Program-made: the position numbers and the translations under genes
NCBI GenBank assembly: GCA_002344075.1
Contig: DDTM01000076.1
Span: 1 to 64,000, forward strand
DNA from: Bacteroidetes bacterium UBA2364
GTDB lineage: Bacteria > Bacteroidota > Rhodothermia > Rhodothermales > UBA2364
Direction: 5' to 3'
Length of the DNA: 64,000 nt
Part shown: positions 8,432 through 16,901 of the stretch, piece after piece
Numbering within the stretch: position 1 is the first letter of the stretch
How the letters are laid out: each line of letters begins with the position of its first letter
Notes under the pieces: generated by a model
The model's input: only the letters and a program-made list of their open reading frames with translations
Told to the model about the DNA's origin: nothing
Database searches by the model: none

Positions 8432-8474
8432 AAAAAGCCTGCCTAAGGTCTGTACATCATAAGACAGGCTTTTT
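8432..8474 (-). terminator. Terminator or attenuator between the SPOR gene and exbB
   Basis: Ten-base-pair perfect stem (AAAAAGCCTG with CAGGCTTTTT), loop of 23 bases, T run of six on the minus strand. It lies within the 79 bases between the SPOR-protein stop (8481) and the exbB start (8401). As only about 30 bases remain before exbB, exbB is either reached by read-through or has a promoter overlapping this hairpin. Confidence 0.8.
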
Positions 8475-8480
8475 AGGATT

Positions 8481-10565
8481 TTATTTAATTTCTACAGTCC
8501 AAGCGTCCTTGGGCGTGTCGTAGGGCAATTTGCCTTTTGATGCTTTGGCTTCCTCTTTGGACTTAAACTGCCCTAAAATCAGCCGATAGCCTTGTTGGGG
8601 GGAACTGATGGTGATAATGCCCGTGCGATACCCGCGGCTGCGTAGGTTTGCCGCCATTTTTTCCAACTCGGCACGGTTCGAGGAAAATTTAAGAGACCAG
8701 CCCCAGCCGCCAGCCGAGGTGTTTAGATCACTTCCTCCTTGTACCTCCATAGGACTGCGGAAAAGATCAGTCGTTGATCCTGTTGTTCCTCCACCGCCAG
8801 CCGTAGCGCCAGTGCCACCAGTAGTTGTCGTAGCGTCTCCGCTGCCAATCAATCCGCCTGCTGTACCGGGAGCGGGTGTGGGAGAAGTACCCGGTTGCTG
8901 CACCAAACTTTCATTGGTAAGTCCCGTTTGTCCCGATTGGGAGATGGTTGGGCCAGTGGTACTGGAAAAGAGTCCTCGGCTCAAGGTAAACAAAACCAAG
9001 GCAATCAGGAAGAGGGCAAGGCCACTCAATATATAAATTAAGCCGCGCACTTTGGGAGGTTTAGATTGTACAAAATTTTTGGCTCTTAATAATAGCGGAA
9101 CGGAAGTGGCCGTAGCGGTCGCTATGGTTGCTTTCGAAGACTCGTTAGAAACAGGTTCGTGAGGCTTTTGTTCCGGTGTCGTTGATGACATGCGTACCGT
9201 TTGTGGAATGGGTTGTGCAGGTGGATTGCGCATGGCAGGTCCCATCACCGGAGGAGCAATATAGTGGTATGGTTCGTTGGAAACAGGCTGTGACACTGGC
9301 GCAGGAGTCGAAATATCCGGCGTTTGGTCGCCTATAGGACGAAAACTGGGCAATGGCGTGCCATATGATTGTGCTACGCCTTCTGGCTGTTTGGGTTCGT
9401 TCGGTATTGCTGCAAGCGCCGAGTTGAGGGTAGGGCGGGTTACCTGCTCTTCCGAGGGCGTATCCACGTCTATCCATTGAAGGTACTCTTGTGCTTTTGA
9501 TACTTTTGGATGATCGGGAAACTGGCGCACAAAGTCCTGAAACAGGCCACGCGCTTTTCCGGGTAACCCTGCTTTTTGATAATTTTCGGCAGCCCAGAAA
9601 AGGGCGTCCGCCCCCGACTCGCCGGTTGGGTCTTGGCGATAGGTTTCGAGATACCGGACCGCAACGGTAAAAGCCGGTTCGTCTTGTTCTAACATCATAG
9701 CGATTTCCTGTTTAGGATCAGTGGGTGGTGCAATGGGATCTTTGGGCGCTATAGGAATAGGTTGCGCCAGAACGGGTACAACTTCGTGCGCAGTCAATGC
9801 TTCAAGGGCTTCGGTGTGGTCGAGGGACACAAGGTCAGAAATCGGGTTTCCCTCTGTCGCGTTTTCACTCCTAACCGATTCCAAGATCATGAGCGGTTCG
9901 GTTGTGTTTACCAAGTCGCTGGATTCAGGAGATTCTAGTACCGGAGACCGTAGATCATCCGGTAGTTCATTGCCCACACTCATTAAAGCATCATCAATCG
10001 CGGGGGTAGCCTCGATGGGAGGTAGAACAAGAAGGGGATTCTCTTCTGTCGCAGCTTGGGGTGATATTGCAGGAGGAAGGTTGTCCAAAGGCTTCCATTC
10101 AGTTTCAGAAGCAACAGGACGGGCTTCGCCAGCATAAACGATAGGTGCCGAAAAAGATGCCGTATCCATCGGATCCCCTATGGTTTCATCATATAAAAAG
10201 CGATTGATGCCTTCTACTTCTGTCTGAGGCGCCTCTTGAATGGCCTGAGGAATATCGGCAATTAATCCTTCGGTTGTAATTTCAGGGGCGGAAACATGAA
10301 GGGTTTCGTCAAATCCGGAAACCCCTTCTGCAATGGATTCGGCAGCGGAACTACCTGAAATGGGTAAATCTTGAACAATTCCTCCGGTGCTTGGAAGGTC
10401 TTCCGGTACAAAGGACACTCCTTCAGGAACATCCGAAGATAGGGCATCCAAAACGGCTGCCGCTGCTTGTGCAGGATTTGGGATGGGTTGATGTATATCC
10501 GATTCCGGTATTTGTGTGGATTGGAACACTTCTTCGCGCCGGAATCTCGGCAATGGATCGTTCAT
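8481..10565 (-). CDS. Single-pass membrane protein with cytoplasmic TPR region and periplasmic SPOR domain
   Basis: A 694-aa protein with an unusual plan. Residues 1-310 are long, acidic, Pro/Ala/Thr-rich and probably disordered. Residues 318-366 form a TPR-like helical pair of the YbgF type (ALFWAAENYQKAGLPGKARG). Then comes another disordered stretch, one membrane helix at 507-529, a Gly/Thr-rich linker (536-605) and a C-terminal SPOR domain (about 620-694) of the kind that binds denuded peptidoglycan glycans. Basic residues before the helix and none after it predict an N-in topology, so the TPR region should be cytoplasmic. It lies between a barrel gene and exbB-exbD. I infer a link between a cytoplasmic process and septal or cell-wall peptidoglycan; no direct homologue was identified. 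Confidence 0.82.
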   Translation of the reverse strand: MNDPLPRFRREEVFQSTQIPESDIHQPIPNPAQAAAAVLDALSSDVPEGVSFVPEDLPSTGGIVQDLPISGSSAAESIAEGVSGFDETLHVSAPEITTEGLIADIPQAIQEAPQTEVEGINRFLYDETIGDPMDTASFSAPIVYAGEARPVASETEWKPLDNLPPAISPQAATEENPLLVLPPIEATPAIDDALMSVGNELPDDLRSPVLESPESSDLVNTTEPLMILESVRSENATEGNPISDLVSLDHTEALEALTAHEVVPVLAQPIPIAPKDPIAPPTDPKQEIAMMLEQDEPAFTVAVRYLETYRQDPTGESGADALFWAAENYQKAGLPGKARGLFQDFVRQFPDHPKVSKAQEYLQWIDVDTPSEEQVTRPTLNSALAAIPNEPKQPEGVAQSYGTPLPSFRPIGDQTPDISTPAPVSQPVSNEPYHYIAPPVMGPAMRNPPAQPIPQTVRMSSTTPEQKPHEPVSNESSKATIATATATSVPLLLRAKNFVQSKPPKVRGLIYILSGLALFLIALVLFTLSRGLFSSTTGPTISQSGQTGLTNESLVQQPGTSPTPAPGTAGGLIGSGDATTTTGGTGATAGGGGTTGSTTDLFRSPMEVQGGSDLNTSAGGWGWSLKFSSNRAELEKMAANLRSRGYRTGIITISSPQQGYRLILGQFKSKEEAKASKGKLPYDTPKDAWTVEIK

Positions 10566-10674
10566 GTTTTCGGCAAATAAAAGATTTGGTTCAGAAACTG
10601 GAGGGCCTTATAAGATAATCATTAATCATACATTTTTGAAGCCATCCGTGGGTAATTACGGCAAAAATAAACCG

Positions 10675-12435
10675 TTAATTCAATACGTTCAAGGCTGTTT
10701 TAACACCCAGCATCACCACAAATCGGGCTTCAGGATAGCCCGCCCAGCGTTCATATGGACTGGCTGAAATGTGCTTTACCTGCGCATAAACCCCATAGTC
10801 CTTCCAGACTCGGTAACTCCCTGAAATTCCTAAATCTAATACAGGTGTAATTTCTCCCATTTTATCGGTACTTGCATATCTCGTGCCAATCATGTTAAGA
10901 TCCGCTTGAAGGCGTGCTTTTTGTTTTAAAAAGGTGTACACGAGACTGCCGGAAGACTCAAATGCGGCTTCATGCGGGATCAAGGTATCTTTATTCTCCC
11001 CTGAACCAATCAGGCGCCCATTCTGTAACTTTGCCGTCACCGAAGCCCAGAGGGTTTCAAAAAGGGTTACACCAGCCTCAGCCTGCGCATAAAAGACATC
11101 TGCCAGTGCATAGTTAGATTCAAAAACCCCTTTTGCAAATCCTGCATATCGTTCTTTAGTGGTCTTCTGGAAATATAAATATTCCGGACTTTTCGTGTAA
11201 CCAGCTTTAAAACCAAACTGATAAGGTTGTTTCCTTAACCCAATACCAGACTCAATAGCGATGGTGTTTATGGATGGTTTGACTATTGGATCATCAATCA
11301 GATACGGGTTCTGTGTAAAGAGGCCGGAAGTAGTATGGTGTATGATCCGAGGATCGTTTTTCAAAAACACCTGTAAGCCTTGGGGGAAGTAATAATCGGC
11401 CCGAATATAAGGTGCGAAAAAGTTTCTGGAAATAGGATCCGTCCCTATATTTCTTTTAGAAGCCTCGAAACCAGCATATTGAAGACCTGTGCTAATACAT
11501 AAGGCTTTCGAGGCCATCCAAGTGATTCCTGCTCTCACCGATTGCGAAAGGAGGTCTGAACCCAGAACTGTTTTTGCATCTATGGCAGAGAGCGTTAGAT
11601 GCGCATCCGAAAAAAACGCTACTTTGCCGATAGGGATTTTGGCCTCTCCGCCGAGGTTCATGCGTTTTTCGGTTCTGGAATAGATATCTGGTGCAATGGC
11701 CAAGATGTCGCTGTCAAATCGCTCGTTTTGGTAGTCAGCCCGAATCTTAAAAGGGAAACGTGCGGTTTCGAGTGCGTACCAATCCCCACCTATTCCCAAT
11801 CCCCGCCCTTTACGAAAGGGCTGTGCCATCAACCTGGGGCCAGTTACTACCATAAGAGTATCTGCACCAAAAAGATTGTTCCGGGTGGAAAAGCCATTAA
11901 AAATCAATCTTGCAATGCTTTTCTTGTATTCCTGAGAGGAGCCGAGTTTAAATTTAAAATTTGCAAAAGTGGCTTTAATATCAGGTTTTGCTTCAAAGGG
12001 CTGATGCCCATCGCTCCCCAAATAGTCTATATCCCCAAAAAAAGCAACCCCATCGCGAAACGGTGCGTGGGCAAAGACCTGAAGTTCACGACTCAAATAA
12101 CGGCCCACAGACGCTTTTAGTAAAAGTTGTCTTGGCTGTGCAGAAGACAGGGTAAAACGATCGCCAACGGGAACATCGGCCAACGAATGGTGAGGAAGTT
12201 CTGTGGGATTTTGCTTGTATCCGCCAATAAAAGGGGTTTGTCCTTCTCGCGGCATAAAAGGCTTTGGGGGTATAACCAAGTTGGTAATGGCGGGTCGTTC
12301 TAATTTTGGTAATTCAATTGGCTTTTTGCTTCGGATCACCACTTCATTCGGCTTAAGATCGGGCACAACGGGTTGTGCTATCAAAACCTGCCCGATCAGT
12401 AAAAAAGATAGAAGCCCAAAACGATTGCTTTTCAT
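10675..12435 (-). CDS. Outer-membrane beta-barrel protein
   Basis: A 586-aa protein; the ATG at 12435 starts a proper signal peptide (MKSNRFGLLSFLLIGQVLIA), whereas the in-frame ATG at 12522 lies inside the upstream gene. After a proline-rich periplasmic segment (residues about 22-90) the rest consists of alternating amphipathic strands with many Tyr, Phe and Gly residues, as in a barrel with perhaps 18-22 strands. There is no recognisable TonB plug. It begins 34 bases after the giant TPR gene and ends about 110 bases before the SPOR gene, so it is very probably in one operon with them. I infer that it is the outer-membrane component of the ExbB-ExbD-driven machine encoded downstream. Confidence 0.8.
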   Translation of the reverse strand: MKSNRFGLLSFLLIGQVLIAQPVVPDLKPNEVVIRSKKPIELPKLERPAITNLVIPPKPFMPREGQTPFIGGYKQNPTELPHHSLADVPVGDRFTLSSAQPRQLLLKASVGRYLSRELQVFAHAPFRDGVAFFGDIDYLGSDGHQPFEAKPDIKATFANFKFKLGSSQEYKKSIARLIFNGFSTRNNLFGADTLMVVTGPRLMAQPFRKGRGLGIGGDWYALETARFPFKIRADYQNERFDSDILAIAPDIYSRTEKRMNLGGEAKIPIGKVAFFSDAHLTLSAIDAKTVLGSDLLSQSVRAGITWMASKALCISTGLQYAGFEASKRNIGTDPISRNFFAPYIRADYYFPQGLQVFLKNDPRIIHHTTSGLFTQNPYLIDDPIVKPSINTIAIESGIGLRKQPYQFGFKAGYTKSPEYLYFQKTTKERYAGFAKGVFESNYALADVFYAQAEAGVTLFETLWASVTAKLQNGRLIGSGENKDTLIPHEAAFESSGSLVYTFLKQKARLQADLNMIGTRYASTDKMGEITPVLDLGISGSYRVWKDYGVYAQVKHISASPYERWAGYPEARFVVMLGVKTALNVLN

Positions 12436-12469
12436 AATTCTTGAACTGTTTGGTATGGCATTTTCGGGT

Positions 12470-15400
12470 TTAAAGCGTTGCTTTTTCCGAACGTGCAGTT
12501 TGTGCATAAGGGGTTTGGCCATATTCGCTTATGACGCGATCATAAGCCTGAATGGCGCTGGCTCGGTTACCGAGTGCCCGATACGCACGTGCCTGCCCCA
12601 AATAACTTTGTGCGACCCAATCTATCACATCTGGAAAACGTTCCTGAATTGCAGCGAAGGCTTGAAGGGCCTCCTGTGCTCGGTTCATCTGCAACAAGAG
12701 ACTTCCATAACGAAATTGTGCTTCACTGGCAAATACATCGTCGTTGGTCTGGGCCATCCGCCGATAGAGGTCTAAGGCGGCACTTAAATTATTAAGTTGC
12801 ACATTCAGGGCAGCAAGTCGGAGTATGGCGGTTTTTCCGGCATCCTGTGTGGCGTATTTGGATGCAATTTGTTCCAATAACTGGCGCCCGTCTTCGGTAT
12901 TCCCTAAGGCAATCATGGCTTGGGCCTGGCCTAATTGGGCCTCGGAGATTTCAGAAATATCTCCCTCTGCATTGGCCTCTAATCGCTTGAATAAGCTAAG
13001 GGCTTCATTGGGCCTTCCGGTAGTCAGAAATAAATTTGCCAAAAGGCGTGCGGCTTCGAAGGATGCCGCCTCTGAGGGATAACGATCTAATACCAATTTC
13101 AGGTACTGTTCTGCATTTCGGTAGTCTTTCAGTTGATAATAGCTGGCACCTACATAATAGGTTGCTGCCGGAGCCAAAGCAGGATTTCGGTTTGCCTGTA
13201 AAAAATACTGAAATCCGGTGAGGGCTTTTTGTGTTTCACCATTTTGAAACTGCATTTCAGCTTGCTTAAACCGTACTTGATCGGCCACTTCTGTTCCGGG
13301 GTTTTGGCGCAAATACTGATCAATGAGTGTTTCGGCTGCACCGGGCTGATTCAGGGCAAGATATGAGAGCTGAATTCCCATGAGTGCATCCGGAATCACA
13401 GGGCTTTGGGGATACCGATTTATCACTTCTTTGTAGGCATTGATGGCCTCGGAGAAGCGATCTTGGTTAAAATAGGCATCTCCGATTCCATACTGTGCCT
13501 TGGCGGCTTCGGGACTTTGCGGATAGAAGCGCAGTACATTGAAGTATTCGTTAATGGCCAAGTCGTATTTTTGTTGCTGTAGCAGGATGTAGCCAACGAG
13601 ATATTGTGACTCGGGCGCCCATTCGGAGTTGGGGTAATTGCCCACCAGTCTGCGGAAGGCATTGATGGCATCGGCCTCTTGGCCACTGTTCATGTATGCC
13701 TGACCAATCTGGAAGAGCGCATATACAGCCCCTTGATTGCCCACTTTTCGGTAAGAGAGAACAGCATCATCAAAACGTTTCATGGCAAAATAACTGTCGC
13801 CGAGCCGCATCTGGGCATCGGTACGGTAGGTTTCCTGATTGGCTGTTGGCCGGAAGTTGGCTATAAAGGTTTCGAAACTGCGTGCGGCCAAGTCGTAGCG
13901 GCCTGTATTGAAGTAAATCCAACCTAATACATAATGGGCACTGTTTACATTTGGATCCTGCTTATATCCAGCGATGTATTGGTTTAAGAGGCGTTCGGCA
14001 TCGGCATACTTTCCTTCTTGAACCAGGCTTTCGGCCTGCCAAAAAAGGGCCTCTCCGGCATTAGACGTGGTAAAGGCTGTTCCAAATGCAGCTTGTGCCT
14101 CTGCAAAATTTCGGTTTTGGTACAATAACCACCCTTTTCGATAACTTAATTGGTTGCGTGCCGATGCCGTCAGGTTTGTTTGGCGCATGGCTTGTTCAAA
14201 GGCGGCATTGGCGCGCGCGTTATCACCCAATAGGGCAAACGATTCTCCAAGGTACAAATATGCGTCGCCGGTTCGGTTGGAGGCTGGAAAACTCGTTACC
14301 AATTGGTTAAAATACCGGGCACTCTCTTCCCACCGTTGTGCCTTATATTGAATAAGGCCCAGTTCAAAAAGTGCTTGGTCTGCAAATTCGCCTTGAGGCC
14401 AAAGCGTAACCAAATCCGAAAAGATTTCGCGTGCCTGATTGGTTTCTCCTAAAAGCAAGGTAGAGACTGCTTCATAATACGTGGCTTTTTGTGCCAAATT
14501 GTCTTTCAGATCCTGTTTACTTGCGCGGAAAAAGCTCGATGATGTACTATATTGTTTTTGTTGAAGATATGTCCATCCTAAGCCAAAATTCGCATATCGG
14601 GTGTAAGGGCTGCGGGGGAAGTTGTTGTTGAGTTGCGTAAAGTAATATTGAGCCCTGCCCATGTCGTTTAGCTGCGAGGCTGATTCGCCCATCATCATCA
14701 ATGCCCGTTCCAAATCGCGGCCTGTAAAAAAAGGCAGTCGTTTGTCCCCTTCGCCGAGCACCCGCTCAAACCGGCCCAGTTCAAAATTGGCTTCCATGCC
14801 CGCCAGAGCGGTTTTTCCGGTAAAGTCGGACAAGGGATAACGGCTCGCTAATTGATCAAAATGTTCGGCTGCACGGGCAAAGTTTTTACGCTCTAACTCT
14901 GTTTTTCCCACCAGATACAGTGCCTGAGGTGCAATTTGGGTGTTGGGAAATCGGATATGGGCCTGATCTAAGTAGTCTAAGGCAATATCTGTTTCGTTCA
15001 GACGGATACTGTTCAGTCCCATCCAATACAGGGCCTCTGCCGCCAGTTCAGGATCCTTTTGGTTTTGGAAAACCCCTCCAAATGCAGCACGAGATTTGGC
15101 ATATTCGCCTTTTTCAAAATAATACTGACCAAGGGTCATTTGCGCTTTTTCCCCAAACGGATGTCCCGGATAGTGAATGGCAAACGAGGCGTAGAGCGGT
15201 GCTGCGTCTTGGGTTTTTCCTAAAGCAAGTAGCGACTCGGCCTGATAATACCTAGACTCCGCCGCATGAGGATGGTCCGGATGTTGTTGCTCGAACAACT
15301 TAAATGCTTCATAGGCTTTTTGATAAACGCCCGATTGAAAAAGCGCCAAAGCCGTTGCATATTCAGTGTTTGAGGAGGTGGTAGGGGTTTGGGCAAAAGC

Positions 15401-15487
15401 CAATCCGCCGGAAAACCACCCGAACAACAAAAACAAGGCGCATTTTGGGGAGAAGCCAAACGCCGGAGAAAAGAGAACAAAGCGCAT
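12470..15487 (-). CDS. Periplasmic tetratricopeptide-repeat protein (1005 aa)
   Basis: A signal peptide (residues about 10-33, cleavage after FAQ) is followed by tandem TPRs along almost the whole length. Repeats of 34-37 residues with the pattern of small residues at A8, A20 and P32 recur throughout, e.g. ALFWQAESLVQEGKYADAERLL and ALYWMGLNSIRLNETDIALDYL. More than 20 repeats fit by length. Many are of the TPR_6/YbgF subtype ending in YP-S-P, the subtype found in Tol-associated proteins and BamD. Such superhelices are protein-binding scaffolds. It is the first gene of the minus-strand barrel/SPOR/ExbBD cluster, so I infer that it scaffolds that complex in the periplasm. Confidence 0.88.
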   Translation of the reverse strand: MRFVLFSPAFGFSPKCALFLLFGWFSGGLAFAQTPTTSSNTEYATALALFQSGVYQKAYEAFKLFEQQHPDHPHAAESRYYQAESLLALGKTQDAAPLYASFAIHYPGHPFGEKAQMTLGQYYFEKGEYAKSRAAFGGVFQNQKDPELAAEALYWMGLNSIRLNETDIALDYLDQAHIRFPNTQIAPQALYLVGKTELERKNFARAAEHFDQLASRYPLSDFTGKTALAGMEANFELGRFERVLGEGDKRLPFFTGRDLERALMMMGESASQLNDMGRAQYYFTQLNNNFPRSPYTRYANFGLGWTYLQQKQYSTSSSFFRASKQDLKDNLAQKATYYEAVSTLLLGETNQAREIFSDLVTLWPQGEFADQALFELGLIQYKAQRWEESARYFNQLVTSFPASNRTGDAYLYLGESFALLGDNARANAAFEQAMRQTNLTASARNQLSYRKGWLLYQNRNFAEAQAAFGTAFTTSNAGEALFWQAESLVQEGKYADAERLLNQYIAGYKQDPNVNSAHYVLGWIYFNTGRYDLAARSFETFIANFRPTANQETYRTDAQMRLGDSYFAMKRFDDAVLSYRKVGNQGAVYALFQIGQAYMNSGQEADAINAFRRLVGNYPNSEWAPESQYLVGYILLQQQKYDLAINEYFNVLRFYPQSPEAAKAQYGIGDAYFNQDRFSEAINAYKEVINRYPQSPVIPDALMGIQLSYLALNQPGAAETLIDQYLRQNPGTEVADQVRFKQAEMQFQNGETQKALTGFQYFLQANRNPALAPAATYYVGASYYQLKDYRNAEQYLKLVLDRYPSEAASFEAARLLANLFLTTGRPNEALSLFKRLEANAEGDISEISEAQLGQAQAMIALGNTEDGRQLLEQIASKYATQDAGKTAILRLAALNVQLNNLSAALDLYRRMAQTNDDVFASEAQFRYGSLLLQMNRAQEALQAFAAIQERFPDVIDWVAQSYLGQARAYRALGNRASAIQAYDRVISEYGQTPYAQTARSEKATL

Positions 15488-15719
15488 GTACGTGCGGTCT
15501 TTGTGAAGGTGATGGAGGATAAACTAAAGTACCGATGCGCAGACCGGAAGATAGCAAAACAATATAGCAACTTCCTTCCCCGAAACAAACGTGAATCGGC
15601 CCTCTTGGCAACCAAATTCCCGATTCTGAAGCCATTTTTCTTTTCCGGAGAATGCCCTTATTTTATTACAGCCTCGGTTTGGTTATAACAACGTCTCGGC
15701 CCCCCAATATGGTACATCT

Positions 15720-16871
15720 ATGAAAGTAATTCACCAAATGCTTTTTGCGGCTTCTTTGGCCCTATTCGCAACCTGCCAGCCAGTCAAGTTATTACACGAT
15801 GATTCGTCCGCGCAGTTTTTCGGGATTCCACAGTACGATCTGGATGCGGAATCATCTTTTCAGAAGTTGGTAGACCAAGAACAAAGACAATATCTGGGAC
15901 ACCCGACCACCGTCTTGCTGGATGATCAAAAAACCGTGTTGGTGGTTTACCCGAGGGGACATGGGAAAGGGGCTATTCTGTATAAAAAAAGTGAAGATGG
16001 CGGAAAAACGTGGAGTGAACGCCTTCCGACGCCCGAAAACTGGGCAACCTCACTGGAAACACCGACAATCTACCAAATCAAAACCCAAGTCGGTGGGCGA
16101 CGGCTGTTGCTGTTTTCTGGACTGTACCCCATCCGGTTGGCTATATCGGATGACAATGGTTACCATTGGACGCCACTTAAGGCGATAGGAAATTTTGGGG
16201 GCATTGTGGCGATGGCCTCGTTGGAGGTTTTGAAAGATGGTAGCCTTATGGCATTATTCCATGATGATGGGCGTTTTATTCGCGAAAAAGGAGCAGGAGA
16301 GCGGCGGTTTCGGGTGTATAAAACCCTTTCCTCAGACGATGGTAAAACTTGGTCTGAACCCATCGAAATCTTGAGTGACCCTATACTACACCTCTGTGAA
16401 CCCGGATCCGTAAGATCACCTGATGGGCGTCAAATTGCTTTGTTACTGAGGGAAAATAGCCGAAAAGCACCTTCTCAGATCGTTTTTTCGGCAGATGAAG
16501 GCAAAACTTGGAGCCAGCCACGTGCGCTACCCCTCGCTTTGACAGGAGACCGCCATGCTATAAAATACTTGAAAGATGGTCGTTTGTTTATCGCTTTCCG
16601 AGACATGGCCGAGGGAAGTCCGACAAAAGGAGATTGGGTAGCGTGGGTGGGCACCTATCAGGATTTAGTTGCAGGTAAAAAGGGGCAATTACGCTTCCGT
16701 ATCAAAGACAATAAAAATCAATGGGATGCCGCTTATCCGGGTGTGGAAGTTTTCCCGGATGGCCGTGTTCTGACCATTACATATGGTCATTGGACGAAGG
16801 GAGAAGAACCTTATATACTGGCGGTTCATTTGCCCGCAAAACTTCTATTTGGCCGCAAAAAAAGTAAGTAA
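15720..16871 (+). CDS. BNR-repeat (sialidase-like) lipoprotein
   Basis: A 383-aa lipoprotein (hydrophobic signal ending LFATC, cysteine at residue 19) with a sialidase-type six-bladed propeller. Four Asp-box (BNR) motifs of form S-x-D-x-G-x-T-W are visible: SEDGGKTW, SDDNGYHW, SSDDGKTW and SADEGKTW. True sialidases also need an arginine triad, a tyrosine-glutamate pair and an acid/base aspartate; these cannot be assigned by eye, so activity on sialic acid is unproven, and related glycoside hydrolases or inactive propellers are possible. The lone start at 15720 directly precedes the signal peptide. The gene is monocistronic between divergent and convergent neighbours. Confidence 0.85.
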   Translation: MKVIHQMLFAASLALFATCQPVKLLHDDSSAQFFGIPQYDLDAESSFQKLVDQEQRQYLGHPTTVLLDDQKTVLVVYPRGHGKGAILYKKSEDGGKTWSERLPTPENWATSLETPTIYQIKTQVGGRRLLLFSGLYPIRLAISDDNGYHWTPLKAIGNFGGIVAMASLEVLKDGSLMALFHDDGRFIREKGAGERRFRVYKTLSSDDGKTWSEPIEILSDPILHLCEPGSVRSPDGRQIALLLRENSRKAPSQIVFSADEGKTWSQPRALPLALTGDRHAIKYLKDGRLFIAFRDMAEGSPTKGDWVAWVGTYQDLVAGKKGQLRFRIKDNKNQWDAAYPGVEVFPDGRVLTITYGHWTKGEEPYILAVHLPAKLLFGRKKSK

Positions 16872-16901
16872 CGTTTTCTTATAAAGCCAACTATAGCTTA
16901 T

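Noticed and set aside
8608..9036. 142-codon frame antisense to the SPOR protein
   Set aside because: Its Pro/Val-rich part is the complement of the Gly/Thr-rich linker, so it has no independent coding evidence.
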